64,000 bases of DNA from Halobacterium wangiae (GCF_021249345.1 NZ_CP089588.1:1302001-1366000), one strand, 5' to 3'. Counted from the stretch's first letter, positions 21,295 through 30,003 are shown. Made by a program: numbers and translations. The notes: generated from the letters alone by a model not told the origin.

Positions 21295-22542
21295 TCAGAG
21301 CGCGTCGAGGACGCCGTCGGCGTCGGCTGGCACAGGCGTCGGGTCGCCGCCCGCGGCGGCCGCCGCGTCCGGGTCCTTCAGCAGGTGGCCCGTGGTGAGG
21401 CAGACGACCCGCTCGTCGGCGTCGACCTCGCCGCGCTCGCGGAGCGCCAGCAGGCCCGCGACGCTCGCCGCGGACGCCGGCTCGACGCCCACGCCGTCCT
21501 CGGCGAGCATCCGTTGGGCCTCCGTAATCTCCTCGTCGGAGACGGCGACCGCCGTGCCGCCCGTCTCGTAGATGCCGGGGAGCGCCTTCGGCGCGTTCAC
21601 CGGGTTGCCGATGCGGATGGCGGTCGCCCGCGTCTCCACGTCGTCCCAGCGCTCGACGTGGTCGCTGCCGGCCTCGACGGCCTCGACCATCGGCGCGGCG
21701 CCCGCGGCCTGCACGCCCGTCAGTTTCGGCATCTCCGCCTCGCTCATCTCGCCCGCCGCGACGAGTTCGCGGAAACACTTGTACAGCGCCGCCGTGTTCC
21801 CCGCGTTCCCGACGGGGAGGACGACGCGGTCAGGCCACTCGCCGGTCGCGTCCCGCGACTGTTCGAGAATCTCGAGGCCGATGGTCTTCTGGCCTTCGAG
21901 GCGGAACGGGTTCAGCGAGTTCAGCAGGTACGCCTCCCCTCGGTCCGCGAGTTCGGCGACGACGTCGAGGCAGTCGTCGAAGTTGCCGTCCACCTCGCAG
22001 ATGCGTGCGCCGTGGAGCGCCGCCTGCGCGACCTTCCCGGCCGCCACCTTCCCGGCGGGCAGGAGCACGAGCACCGGGGTGTCGGCTCGCGCGCCGTAGG
22101 CCGCCAGCGCCGCGCTCGTGTTCCCCGTGGAGGCGCAGGCGAGTCGCCCGACGCCGAGTTCGTCGGCGACGCGGACGCCGACGGTCATCCCGCGATCCTT
22201 GAAACTCCCCGTCGGGTTCATCCCCTCGTGTTTCACGCGGAGGTCCGCCACGTCCGCCCGCTCCGCGATCTTCGGCACCTCGTACAGCGGCGTGTTCCCC
22301 TCGGAGATGGAGACGCCCGTCTCGAAGGGGAGCGCCGCGCGGTAGCGCCAGACGCCCGCGCCCTCGAACTCGTCGAACGTCGGGTAGTGGGCGTACCGCG
22401 CCTCGAGGAGGCCGTCGCAGTCGGGACAGCGGTACACTACGTCGTCGAACGGCGCGAGCGTCGCGCCACACTCCACGCACGCGAGCCAGACGCCGTCGTC
22501 GGCGACGGCCGGCGCGTCGCCGCCCAGCGAGAGGTCGGTCAT
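21295..22542 (-). CDS. thrC: Threonine synthase
   Basis: A 415-residue PLP enzyme of fold type II that converts O-phosphohomoserine to threonine. It has the zinc-ribbon-like N-terminus of the archaeal type (CVECGATL and CPDCDGLL), ISEGNTPLYEVPK, the Schiff-base Lys in NPTGSFKDRGM, the ASTGNTSAALAAYG phosphate loop, and PVGNAGN. The start is the ATG at 22542, with a TATA-like box 24-31 nt upstream. With homoserine also feeding metX in this window, it is the competing branch from homoserine. Confidence 0.95.
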   Translation of the reverse strand: MTDLSLGGDAPAVADDGVWLACVECGATLAPFDDVVYRCPDCDGLLEARYAHYPTFDEFEGAGVWRYRAALPFETGVSISEGNTPLYEVPKIAERADVADLRVKHEGMNPTGSFKDRGMTVGVRVADELGVGRLACASTGNTSAALAAYGARADTPVLVLLPAGKVAAGKVAQAALHGARICEVDGNFDDCLDVVAELADRGEAYLLNSLNPFRLEGQKTIGLEILEQSRDATGEWPDRVVLPVGNAGNTAALYKCFRELVAAGEMSEAEMPKLTGVQAAGAAPMVEAVEAGSDHVERWDDVETRATAIRIGNPVNAPKALPGIYETGGTAVAVSDEEITEAQRMLAEDGVGVEPASAASVAGLLALRERGEVDADERVVCLTTGHLLKDPDAAAAAGGDPTPVPADADGVLDAL

Positions 22543-22565
22543 GGTCACGTCTCGGAGGTGGACAC

Positions 22566-22573
22566 ACAAATAC
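22566..22573 (-). promoter_or_regulatory. TATA-like box of thrC
   Basis: Minus-strand GTATTTGT lies 24-31 nt before the ATG at 22542. Confidence 0.45.
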
Positions 22574-22620
22574 GGGCCGGGTGGTGCGGGTTTTGCCAGC
22601 TACTGGCTGTCGGGTCGACG

Positions 22621-22631
22621 CGAAAAAATTG
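22621..22631 (-). terminator. Oligo-T terminator of the zinc-ribbon gene
   Basis: On the minus strand a run of six T (A6 at 22623-22628) preceded by AA follows the stop of the gene at 22643 by about 12 nt. T runs after a gene are the usual archaeal stop signal. Confidence 0.5.
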
Positions 22632-22642
22632 GGGGTCGTCGC

Positions 22643-22912
22643 TCAGTGAGAGACCGCGTCGCAGGTCCAGCCGGGGTCGTCGCCCGTGTGTTCGATCAGG
22701 TCCGAGCGGCAGGCCGGGCAGTAGTCGGGCGTGAACGAGACGTTCCGGGGGACGTACACCGCGCCGCCACACTCCACGCACGCGTCGGGTTCGACGGTCA
22801 CACAGTCGCTACAGAGGTGGAAGTCGTCGACTGTGAGGTCGCGCAGGGGTTCGAGTTGTTTGTCCAGGGTGTACTCGTCGATGACCGCCTGACAGTTGTG
22901 GCACGGTTTCAT
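22643..22912 (-). CDS. Small protein with four CxxC zinc knuckles
   Basis: An 89-residue protein with four CxxC pairs at C4/C7, C34/C37, C45/C48 and C65/C68, enough for two zinc sites. There is no catalytic motif and no membrane helix. Small multi-CxxC proteins abound in haloarchaea and are often RNA- or protein-binding; this one I cannot name. The start is the ATG at 22912 (MKPCHNC). Just upstream of it is the perfect palindrome CCCCTAGGGG (22920-22929), and the gene ends at a T6 run. Confidence 0.75.
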   Translation of the reverse strand: MKPCHNCQAVIDEYTLDKQLEPLRDLTVDDFHLCSDCVTVEPDACVECGGAVYVPRNVSFTPDYCPACRSDLIEHTGDDPGWTCDAVSH

Positions 22913-22919
22913 GGCGATG

Positions 22920-22929
22920 CCCCTAGGGG
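22920..22929. repeat. Perfect 10-bp palindrome before the zinc-ribbon gene
   Basis: CCCCTAGGGG starts 8 nt upstream of the ATG at 22912, so it would lie in any 5' leader or act as an operator. Function unknown. Confidence 0.4.
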
Positions 22930-23003
22930 GATGGGACCACGTCACATATGCTTACCCCCCGAGGCAACGACAGTCCGGCGATTCTCGGACGACGCAGTCG
23001 ACA

Positions 23004-23390
23004 CTACCGGGCGACGGTGTCGTCCGCTTCGAACGCCTCGATGCGCCCGTGGACGTAGTCCGCCCAGGCGCCGAGTTCCTCGTGCATCCGGGACCGCAAC
23101 TCCGGCAGCGGGACCGCCTCGTAACAGAACATCTCGCCGCCGTGGTCGAGGATCACCCTGTGTCGCTCCGCGATGTCCTTCTCGTGGAGTCGGATGAGCG
23201 CTCGCGCGACCGTCGAGCGGTCGCGGTCCAGGCCGTCGGCGAGTTCGCCCGCGCTCGCCTCACCCGTCGCGCGCAACGCGAGGTAGGTCTCGACGTCCCG
23301 CTCGTGGAGGCCGAAGACGCACTGGAGGATGTCGCCGAACTCCGGTTCCTCGACGAGCATCAGCGCTCGCAGGGTCGGCTCGTCGGACAT
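23004..23390 (-). CDS. Winged-helix transcriptional regulator (TrmB/MarR-like)
   Basis: A 128-residue DNA-binding protein. After an acidic N-terminal tail, GLHERDVETYLALRATGEASAGELADGLDRDRSTVARALIRLHEKDI forms helices 1-3 and the recognition helix of a TrmB/MarR winged helix (about residues 26-75, given here in pieces of one domain), and ERHRVILDHGGEMFCYEAVP is the wing. The C-terminal helix RMHEELGAWADYVHGRIEAF likely dimerises. The start is the ATG at 23390; a TATA-like TTTACAG lies about 25-32 nt upstream. It is divergent from the small membrane protein gene, the obvious candidate target. Confidence 0.82.
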   Translation of the reverse strand: MSDEPTLRALMLVEEPEFGDILQCVFGLHERDVETYLALRATGEASAGELADGLDRDRSTVARALIRLHEKDIAERHRVILDHGGEMFCYEAVPLPELRSRMHEELGAWADYVHGRIEAFEADDTVAR

Positions 23391-23464
23391 ACTGAACTGT
23401 TCGACGAGGACCACTGTAAACCCTGCCTCGGGTGTGCATCCGGCGTACACGCCCGCAGTAGCGG

Positions 23465-23470
23465 TTTATC
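23465..23470 (+). promoter_or_regulatory. TATA box of the small membrane protein gene
   Basis: TTTATC lies 23-28 nt before the ATG at 23493. Confidence 0.5.
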
Positions 23471-23492
23471 GGGGATAGTCGTGTGTTACCGT

Positions 23493-23951
23493 ATGGCAAC
23501 GAAGACAGCAGGCGCCACGGCGGTCGCAACGAACTGGCCGAACTGGGTACGCGGCGTCCTCGCGGGCGTCGTCGGGGGCATCGCCTTCGGGGTGATGATG
23601 ACGGTGATGATGACGCCGGTGATAGAGAACGCGATTCCGGCCCTCTACGGTCTCTCCGGTGGCACCGCGGGCTGGGTGCTCCACGTCGGTCACAGCGCGG
23701 TGTTCGGCGTCGTGTTCGCGGCGCTCGCGACCGCGGGTGGGATCCACGACCTCGGTCGAACCACGCTCGTGGGCGCCGTCTACGGGGTCGTCCTGTGGGC
23801 AGTGTTCGCGGCCGTCGTGATGCCGGTGTGGCTCCAGGCGGTCGGCTTCGGCGCTGCGCCAGCCGTCCCGAACGTGAACCCACAGAGCCTCGTCGGTCAC
23901 GTCGTCTACGGGGTCGTCCTGGGCGTCGTCTACGCCGGCGTCACGGAGTAG
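23493..23951 (+). CDS. Small four-helix membrane protein of unknown function
   Basis: A 152-residue protein with four hydrophobic segments, approximately residues 20-45, 58-80, 88-112 and 128-150. Conserved-looking features are Gly-rich helix starts (GVLAGVVGGIAFGVMM), a Met-rich stretch (MMTVMMTPVIE) and two His in or near membranes (VLHVGHSAVFGVVF and SLVGHVVYGVVLG). The internal resemblance of the two halves suggests a duplicated two-helix unit. I recognise no named family. It lies opposite an HTH regulator with a shared 102-nt promoter region. Confidence 0.7.
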   Translation: MATKTAGATAVATNWPNWVRGVLAGVVGGIAFGVMMTVMMTPVIENAIPALYGLSGGTAGWVLHVGHSAVFGVVFAALATAGGIHDLGRTTLVGAVYGVVLWAVFAAVVMPVWLQAVGFGAAPAVPNVNPQSLVGHVVYGVVLGVVYAGVTE

Positions 23952-23958
23952 GCGCCGT

Positions 23959-24840
23959 TCAGTCGACGAGTTCGACGAGCAGCGCCTTCTGGGCGTGCAG
24001 GCGGTTCTCGGCCTGCTGCCAGACGACGGAGTTCGAGCCGTCGATGACGCCCGCGGTCACCTCCTCGCCGCGGTGGGCGGGGAGGCAGTGCATGAACGCC
24101 GCGTCGCCGAGCAGCGCCTCGTCCACCTGGAACCCCTCGAAGGCGTCGAGGCGGCTCGCGCGCTCGTCCTCGTCGCCCATGCTCACCCAGACGTCCGTGT
24201 AGACGACGTCGGCGTCCGCTGTCGCGGCCTCGGGGTCGTGGCCGACGGTGACGTCGCCGTACGAGTCGGCGCGCGAGAGCACCGACTCCTCGAACGGGTA
24301 CCCCTCGGGGGTGGCGGCGCGCACGTCGTAGCCCATCATCGCCGCGCCGACGAGGAACGACGCGGCGACGTTGTTGGCGTCGCCGACCCACGCGACGGTT
24401 CCCGTCTCGCCGACGACCTCGCGGAGCGTCAGCAGGTCGGCGAGCGTCTGGGCGGGGTGGGCGTCGTCGGTCAGCCCGTTCACCACTGGCGCACGGGAGT
24501 TCGCGGCCAGCGTCTCCAGGTCGTCGTGGTCGAAGACGCGGGCCATCACGGCGTCCGCGTACCGGCCGAGCACCTGCGCGGTGTCCGCGACCGGTTCGCC
24601 GCGTCCGAGCTGGATGTCGTCCTCCCCGAGGAAGACGGCGTGGCCGCCGAGCTGGGTCATCCCCACCTCGAAGCTGACCCGGGTCCGCGTCGACGGTTTC
24701 TCGAACAGCATCGCGAGCGTTCGGCCGGCGAGCGCGGTGTGGGGGATGCCGTCGGCCTGCGCGCGCTTCAGCGCGGCCGCGTCGTCGAGGACGTTCGCTA
24801 GCTGTTCGGGGGTCAGGTCGTCGATTCTCAGGAAGTGCAT
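23959..24840 (-). CDS. argF: Ornithine carbamoyltransferase
   Basis: A 293-residue enzyme that carbamoylates ornithine to citrulline. The carbamoyl-phosphate motif STRT is in KPSTRTRVSFEVG, HPAQTLADLLT contains the HPxQ signature, and FMHCLPAHRGEEV the catalytic Cys loop. The ATG at 24840 overlaps the previous gene by 13 nt; the frame remains open far upstream, but MHFLRIDDLTPEQ is the family start. It is the last gene of the lysW-argF operon. The product is used by ArgG and ArgH, encoded just upstream on the same strand. Confidence 0.96.
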   Translation of the reverse strand: MHFLRIDDLTPEQLANVLDDAAALKRAQADGIPHTALAGRTLAMLFEKPSTRTRVSFEVGMTQLGGHAVFLGEDDIQLGRGEPVADTAQVLGRYADAVMARVFDHDDLETLAANSRAPVVNGLTDDAHPAQTLADLLTLREVVGETGTVAWVGDANNVAASFLVGAAMMGYDVRAATPEGYPFEESVLSRADSYGDVTVGHDPEAATADADVVYTDVWVSMGDEDERASRLDAFEGFQVDEALLGDAAFMHCLPAHRGEEVTAGVIDGSNSVVWQQAENRLHAQKALLVELVD

Positions 24841-25838
24841 AATCTCTGGGCTGCCGTCGTCAGTACTGCGACCCCGCGGTCGAAGGCCGCGAGGTCGATG
24901 CGTTCGTCGGGCGCGTGGTCGAGCGCGGAGTCGCCGGGGCCGTACGTGGCGACGGGGCAGTCCCACGCCGCCGCGTAGTGGTTCGCGTCGCTCGTCCCGG
25001 TCTTCCGGAGGTGCGTGGGCTCGCCGCCCGCTTGCCGGATGCCGGCGCGGAGCGCGCCCGCGACCGGCGTCCGGGGGCTCGAGACGACCGGCGGAATCGC
25101 CTCGTTCCAGGTCACCGTCCCGTGGTCGGTGCAGTCCGCGACGGTCGCCTGGACGTCGCCCGCGGTCGTCCCGGGCGGCAGGCGGAACTCCACCGCCACG
25201 GTCGCCTCGACGCGCTCCCCGTCCGCGGAGAGCCCGCCGTCGAAGGTGACGGGTTTGACCGTCACCGACTCGAAGACGGAGTCTCCGGACTCGAAAGCGG
25301 CCTGCACGCGCTCGGTCCACGCGGTGGCGCGCTGGACGGCGTTCGGCTCCGGGCGCGAGGAGTGGCCGCTCGGCGTCGCTACCTCGTAGGTGCCCCGCAC
25401 GAGGCCGCGGTAGCCCAGCGCGATGGCGTCCCAGCCGGAGGGTTCGCCGTTCACCACGGCGTCGGGTTCGTCGCGGGTCTCGACGAGGTGGCGCGCGCCC
25501 GCCGACGTGGTCTCCTCCTCGACGACGCCCGCGAACGCCGCGCCGGTCTCGACGCTCGCCGCGGCCATCGCCGCGAGCGGGCCGGTGGCGTCGACGCTGC
25601 CCCGGCCCCACAGCTCGCCGTCCTCTTCGCGCACCGCTATCTCTCCCGGCACGGTGTCGACGTGGCTCGTCAGGAGGACCGCGTCGTCGCCGGGTGCGCG
25701 GACGTTGCCCGCGTCGTCGGTCCACGCCTCGCGCCCGGCGTCCTCGAAGTAGTCCACGAGAACGCCCGCAGCCGCGCCCTCTGCACCCGAAACAGAGGGG
25801 GTCGAGACGAGGTCCCGGAGGAGTTCGCGTGGCGTCAC
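24828..25838 (-). CDS. argE: LysW-carried ornithine (or lysine) hydrolase
   Basis: A 336-residue M20-family metallopeptidase, the LysK/ArgE homologue that frees ornithine from the LysW carrier. Metal ligands: His and Asp in LLTSHVDTVPGE, Asp in GRGSVDATGP, Glu pair in GVVEEETTSAG; GHSSRPEPN is the typical dimer-domain His motif. It belongs to the carrier-protein pathway rather than to bacterial acetylornithine deacetylase because lysW and argX are in the same operon. It overlaps argF by 13 nt and argD by 4 nt. Confidence 0.9.
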   Translation of the reverse strand: MTPRELLRDLVSTPSVSGAEGAAAGVLVDYFEDAGREAWTDDAGNVRAPGDDAVLLTSHVDTVPGEIAVREEDGELWGRGSVDATGPLAAMAAASVETGAAFAGVVEEETTSAGARHLVETRDEPDAVVNGEPSGWDAIALGYRGLVRGTYEVATPSGHSSRPEPNAVQRATAWTERVQAAFESGDSVFESVTVKPVTFDGGLSADGERVEATVAVEFRLPPGTTAGDVQATVADCTDHGTVTWNEAIPPVVSSPRTPVAGALRAGIRQAGGEPTHLRKTGTSDANHYAAAWDCPVATYGPGDSALDHAPDERIDLAAFDRGVAVLTTAAQRLCTS

Positions 25839-26947
25839 AGCGTCGCCTCCAGCGCGTCCACCACGCGGTCGGCGTCCACCTCGTCGACTGTCAGCGGCGG
25901 TAAGAGGCGCACTACCGTCCGGCCCGCGGGGAGCGCGAGAATCCCGTGTTCCAGTGCGAGCGACCGCAGTGCACGAGTCGCCCCCCGTTTCACCTCGACA
26001 CCGACCAGCAGGCCGGCGCCGCGCACGTCGCGCACCGGGAGGTCCGCGAGTTCCGCCTGGAGGTGCTCGCCGACCGCCGCCGCGTTCGCCGCCAGTTCCT
26101 CGTCCTCGATGACGTCAAGGGTGGCGAGCGCCGCGGCGCACGGGACGGGGCCGCCGGAGAACGTCGAGCCGTGGTCGCCCGAATCATCCGCTATCCAGTC
26201 GGCACACAGCGTCGCGCCGATGGGGAGGCCGCTGCCGAGGCCCTTCGCCACGGTGAGCACGTCGGGTTCGACGCCGGCGCGCTCGCAGGCCCACAGCTCG
26301 CCCGTGCGACCGAGGCCGGTCTGAATCTCGTCGAAGACGAGCGCCGCGCCCGTCTCGTCGCAGGCCTCGCGGGCGGCCTGCAGGTAGTCGTCGGACGCCG
26401 CGTGGACGCCGCCCTCGCCCTGTATCGGTTCGAGCAGGACGGCCGCAGTGTCGTCGTCCACCGCGTCGCGGAGTGCGTCCGCGTCGCCGTAGTCGACGAA
26501 CTCCACGTGGTCGGGCACGGCGAACCCGTCCCTGTACTGCTGCTTCCACGTCGCCGCGAGCGACCCGAGCGTGCGGCCGTGGAACGCGCGCTTGGCGGCG
26601 ACGACGTTCTCGCGGCCGGTGGCGTGGCGGGCGAACTTCAGTGCCGCCTCGTTGGCCTCCGTGCCGGAGTTGCAGAGCCAGACGTTCGAGCAGTCCCCCG
26701 GCCCGAGTTCGGCGAGGCGGTCGTACAGCGCGGTGCGCGTCGGCGTCGGGTACGACCCCTGGACGAACAGCAGGTCAGCGGCCTGCTCCTGGACGGCCGA
26801 CACCACGTCGGGGTGGCAGTGACCGGCGGGCGCGCAGGCGTAGGAGGCGCCGAAGTCGAGGTACTCGGTGCCACCATTGTCGTACAGGGTGACGCCGTCG
26901 CCGGACTCGATCTCGATGGGTTTCTCGCCGAAGACGAAGCCGCTCAT
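25835..26947 (-). CDS. argD: LysW-carried glutamate semialdehyde aminotransferase
   Basis: A 370-residue class III PLP aminotransferase of the ArgD/LysJ group, which turns the LysW-bound semialdehyde into LysW-ornithine. Motifs: NSGTEANEAALKFAR (PLP phosphate), AFHGRTLGSLAATWK, VLLEPIQGEGGVH, LVFDEIQTGLGRTG with the PLP Asp, and the Schiff-base Lys in LTVAKGLGSGLPIG. ATGA overlaps with both neighbours (25835-25838 and 26944-26947) show tight coupling in the operon. Confidence 0.94.
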   Translation of the reverse strand: MSGFVFGEKPIEIESGDGVTLYDNGGTEYLDFGASYACAPAGHCHPDVVSAVQEQAADLLFVQGSYPTPTRTALYDRLAELGPGDCSNVWLCNSGTEANEAALKFARHATGRENVVAAKRAFHGRTLGSLAATWKQQYRDGFAVPDHVEFVDYGDADALRDAVDDDTAAVLLEPIQGEGGVHAASDDYLQAAREACDETGAALVFDEIQTGLGRTGELWACERAGVEPDVLTVAKGLGSGLPIGATLCADWIADDSGDHGSTFSGGPVPCAAALATLDVIEDEELAANAAAVGEHLQAELADLPVRDVRGAGLLVGVEVKRGATRALRSLALEHGILALPAGRTVVRLLPPLTVDEVDADRVVDALEATL

Positions 26948-27759
26948 ACTGCCTCCGGGTCGAAGCGCGTTCCCGCGCCGTCGAGTGCGCGCACGACGGG
27001 GTCGCGGCTGTTCGCGTCCGCCACGACCACCGACTCCGCACCGCTCTCCAGTGCCTCCGTCGCCGCGAGCACCTTCTTCGACATGAACCCCTCGGCGGCC
27101 GCCTCGGCGGCCGCGAGGTCCGCTGGCGTCAACACCTCCTCGATGAGCGAGTCCGGGTCCTCGGGGTCCTCGTAGACGCCCGCGACGTCCGTCAGCACGA
27201 CCAGCGTCGCGTCGAGCGCGCCGGCGACGGCGGCGGCCGCGCGGTCCGCGTCCGCGTTGACTGCGACCCCGTCGTCGGCGAGCATCGGCACCGAGACGAC
27301 GGGCACGTAGCCTGCGTCCAGTTGCGTCTGCAGGAGGTCCGTGTTCACGGCCTCGATCTTCCCGGAGTGGTCGCCGCGACGGATCTTCTTCTTGCCGTCC
27401 TCGACGACCTTCACCGCGGACTTCCGCGGCCCCGTCAGGAGGCTGCCGTCGACGCCGTTGAGGCCCACCGCGGGCACGCCGGCGTTCTCGAAGGCCGCGA
27501 CGAGGTCGGTGTTCACCTTCCCCATCGCCATCGTGAACACGTTCATCGTCTCCGCGTCCGTGAACCGGCCGGTCATCCCCGAGGGCGACTCGACGTACTC
27601 CGGCTCCGTCCCGAAGTCGTCGAGCGCGTCGTCGACCGCCGTCGACCCGCCGTGGACGACGACCACGTCCTCGTCGTTCACCGTGAGGTGCGCGACGTCC
27701 GTGACTGCGCCCGCGGGGTCGACGGCACGTGCGCCACCGATTTTCACGACAACAGTCAC
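26944..27759 (-). CDS. argB: LysW-carried glutamate (acetylglutamate-type) kinase
   Basis: A 271-residue amino acid kinase of the ArgB/LysZ group that phosphorylates the side-chain carboxylate of LysW-bound glutamate. The N-terminal strand and Gly-rich loop are VVVKIGGARAV; VVVHGGSTAVDDAL is the second phosphate loop; VNADADRAAAAVAGAL the nucleotide side. The start is a GTG at 27759 that overlaps argC by 4 nt; no ATG is available before the kinase strand. A Lys-rich KKKIRRGDHSGKIEAVN loop is characteristic of LysZ-type members. Confidence 0.93.
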   Translation of the reverse strand: MTVVVKIGGARAVDPAGAVTDVAHLTVNDEDVVVVHGGSTAVDDALDDFGTEPEYVESPSGMTGRFTDAETMNVFTMAMGKVNTDLVAAFENAGVPAVGLNGVDGSLLTGPRKSAVKVVEDGKKKIRRGDHSGKIEAVNTDLLQTQLDAGYVPVVSVPMLADDGVAVNADADRAAAAVAGALDATLVVLTDVAGVYEDPEDPDSLIEEVLTPADLAAAEAAAEGFMSKKVLAATEALESGAESVVVADANSRDPVVRALDGAGTRFDPEAV

Positions 27760-28823
27760 GGGCTCCCCACCGGGTGCATCCCGAGCTGGTTCAGCCCCGC
27801 CGTCTCCTCGAAACCGAGCGCGAGGTTCGCGGCGTGGACGGCCTGGCCGGCCGACCCCTTGACCACGTTGTCGATGGCGGAGAACGCGACGATGCGGCCG
27901 TTGTCCGCGTCCAGTTCGAAGCCGACCTCGGCGTCGTTCGTGCCGGCGACCACCTTCGGTTCGGGGTAGCGGTAGACGCCGCTCCCCCCGGCGACCGTGC
28001 GGACGAACGGCTCGTCGTCGTACGTCTCGCGGTACGCGCCCCACAGGTCGCCCTTCGAGGGAACGTCTTCTGGGAACACGTGACAGGTTGCGGCCGCGCC
28101 GCGCACCATGTCGACGGCGTGCGCCGTGAACGACACCGAGAGGCCGAGTTCCTGTTCGATCTCCGCCTCGTGGCGGTGGCCGGTCGGCGCGTACGGGCGA
28201 ACGACGCCGGAGCGCTCGGCGTGCGAGGACGCCGCCCCGCCGCCGGCGCCGCCCTCCGAGGAACCGACCTTCACGTCGACGACGACGTGGGCGTCCTCGA
28301 GGATGCCCGCCTCGTGCAGCGGGAGCAGCCCCAGAATCGTCGCCGTGGCGTTGCAGCCCCCGCCAGCGATCAGGTCCGCGCCCGGGAGCTCCTCGCGGGA
28401 GATCTCGGGGAGCGCGTACACGGAGTCGTCGAGGTGTTCGGGCGCGCTGTGGCCGTCGTACCACTCGTCGTACTGCGCCTCGGTCTCGAGACGGAAGTCC
28501 GCGCTCAGGTCGACGACGTTGTCGGCGGCGTCCTGCCACGCGTCGACGTGTGCCATCGCGATGCCGTGGGGCGCCGCGGCGAACAGCACGTCGACGGAGT
28601 CGAGGTCCGTCGGCTGCGTGAACCGGAGGTCGAGGCCGCGCAGGTTCGGGTGGACGCTGCCCACCGTCTTGTTCGCGTACTCGCGGCTGGTCGCCTGCGT
28701 CACCTCGAACTCGGGGTGGCCCGCGAGCAGGCGCAGCAGTTCGCCGCCCGCGAACCCGCTCGCGCCGACGACCGTCGCGGTCGCCGTCGCCGTGTCGGTC
28801 GAATCGTCGGTCGTCGTCGCCAT
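27756..28823 (-). CDS. argC: LysW-carried glutamyl-phosphate reductase
   Basis: A 355-residue NADPH-dependent dehydrogenase of the ArgC/LysY group. It opens with a low-complexity Thr/Ala stretch, then TVVGASGFAGGELLRLL as the dinucleotide loop. Catalytic Cys is in IAGGGCNATATIL, and HAVDMVRGA holds the active-site His. Length and motifs match ArgC. The ATG at 28823 shares one base with the argX stop, and the gene overlaps argB by 4 nt. Confidence 0.94.
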   Translation of the reverse strand: MATTTDDSTDTATATATVVGASGFAGGELLRLLAGHPEFEVTQATSREYANKTVGSVHPNLRGLDLRFTQPTDLDSVDVLFAAAPHGIAMAHVDAWQDAADNVVDLSADFRLETEAQYDEWYDGHSAPEHLDDSVYALPEISREELPGADLIAGGGCNATATILGLLPLHEAGILEDAHVVVDVKVGSSEGGAGGGAASSHAERSGVVRPYAPTGHRHEAEIEQELGLSVSFTAHAVDMVRGAAATCHVFPEDVPSKGDLWGAYRETYDDEPFVRTVAGGSGVYRYPEPKVVAGTNDAEVGFELDADNGRIVAFSAIDNVVKGSAGQAVHAANLALGFEETAGLNQLGMHPVGSP

Positions 28824-29689
28824 TAGGCGGTCACCTCCACCTGCGAGGCGGCCTTCGTCTCCAGCCAGTCCACGACAGTGGCGGGGACGTCGACGTCCGT
28901 CGCCTCGTTCAGCGCCTTGAACTCGACGGTGTGGTTGACCTCGTGGACGGTGTAGCCGTCGCCCGTCTCCATGAGATCCACTCCCAGCAGTCCGCCACCC
29001 ACCGCGTCACTCGCCGTCTTCACGAGTTCGGCAACCTCGTCGTTCACGACGAAGTCGTCGGTCTGGGCGCCCTTCGCGGCGTTCGTCAGCCAGTGGTCGT
29101 CCGAGCGGGTCATCGCGGCGAGCGGTTCGCCGTCCGTAGCGACCACGCGGATGTCCCGGCCAGGCTTCTCGACGAACTCCTGGACGTAGAAGACGCTGTG
29201 CTCGTAGTGGCCCAGCGTCGCCTTGTGCTCGAGGATAGCCTCGGCGGCCGCCCGCGACTCGACTTTCGCCATGAGGCGGCCCCACGAGCCCACGACGGGC
29301 TTGAGGACGCAGGGGTAGCCGTAGCTCTCGATGGCTTCGAGCGCGCTGTCGGTGGTGAACGCGACGGTGGTGTCGGGCGTGGGGACGCCCGCGTCCGCGA
29401 GTGCGAGACTCGTCTTCGCCTTGTCGGCGCAGAGTGCGGCCGTCTCGGCGCTGTTCACGACGGGGACGCCGTAGGACTCGCAGAACTCCGTGAGGTACGT
29501 CGAGCGACTCGTCGCGAGACAGCGGTCGACCACGACGTCGCAGTCCGCCAGCGGGGCGTCGGTGCCGTCGAGGGCGAAGCCGTGCTTGCGCACGTCCACC
29601 TTCTCGACGTCGTGGCCGCGCTCGCGGAGCTCGTTCAGCAGGAGCTTCTCGTCCTGGCGGATCCGCGAGTACAGCAGACCGAACTGCAA
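28823..29689 (-). CDS. argX: Glutamate-LysW ligase (ATP-grasp, ArgX/LysX family)
   Basis: A 288-residue RimK-like ATP-grasp ligase that attaches glutamate (or aminoadipate) by its amino group to the C-terminal Glu of LysW. Features: LLYSRIRQDEKLLLNEL at the N-terminus, YPCVLKPVVGSWGR as the ATP lid, VQEFVEKPGRDIRVV, and metal-binding VHEVNHTVEFK. The start is a TTG at 29689, one base after the lysW stop; no ATG or GTG precedes the conserved N-terminus. Whether it uses only glutamate or both substrates cannot be read, but the arg context favours glutamate. Confidence 0.93.
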   Translation of the reverse strand: MQFGLLYSRIRQDEKLLLNELRERGHDVEKVDVRKHGFALDGTDAPLADCDVVVDRCLATSRSTYLTEFCESYGVPVVNSAETAALCADKAKTSLALADAGVPTPDTTVAFTTDSALEAIESYGYPCVLKPVVGSWGRLMAKVESRAAAEAILEHKATLGHYEHSVFYVQEFVEKPGRDIRVVATDGEPLAAMTRSDDHWLTNAAKGAQTDDFVVNDEVAELVKTASDAVGGGLLGVDLMETGDGYTVHEVNHTVEFKALNEATDVDVPATVVDWLETKAASQVEVTA

Positions 29690-29690
29690 C

Positions 29691-29855
29691 TCACTCCCCC
29701 CAGTCTTCGGCGAGCTCGGGCGCTTTGTCCAGTGTCAGAGGGTCGTCGTCGACGACCTCCAGTTCGGTGCCACAGGTGCCACAGTCGACGATCTCTCCAA
29801 CTTCCGCGTCGTCGTGGAGGGCCACGTCGGCCCCGCACTCGGTGCAGGCAGTCAT
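29691..29855 (-). CDS. lysW: LysW/ArgW amino-group carrier protein
   Basis: A 54-residue protein that holds the growing arginine precursor. It has the zinc site C4/C7 (TACTECG) and C25/C28 (VDCGTCG), a very acidic middle (EVVDDDPL), and ends in EDWGE at 50-54, the exact LysW C-terminal motif whose last Glu is the attachment point. It is encoded directly before argX, with one base between. It is too small to appear in many gene lists. The ATG at 29855 has a TATA-like box at leaderless distance. Confidence 0.95.
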   Translation of the reverse strand: MTACTECGADVALHDDAEVGEIVDCGTCGTELEVVDDDPLTLDKAPELAEDWGE

Positions 29856-29880
29856 TACGACTCACCGTTCCACCCGGTAG

Positions 29881-29889
29881 TACTTAAGC
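29881..29889 (-). promoter_or_regulatory. TATA-like box of the lysW-argX-C-B-D-E-F operon
   Basis: Minus-strand GCTTAAGTA lies 26-34 nt before the lysW ATG at 29855. It is in an AT-rich stretch, 29880-29930, unusual for this genome. Confidence 0.5.
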
Positions 29890-30003
29890 TAATCGAACTT
29901 GTCAAAGAGATTATAATAACTACAGCGCCGGCTAACGACGCGAGAACGCGCAAGAATTGCGGACAGCCGAAACCGAACCATGCTCAAAGAGTTGATAGTA
30001 ATT

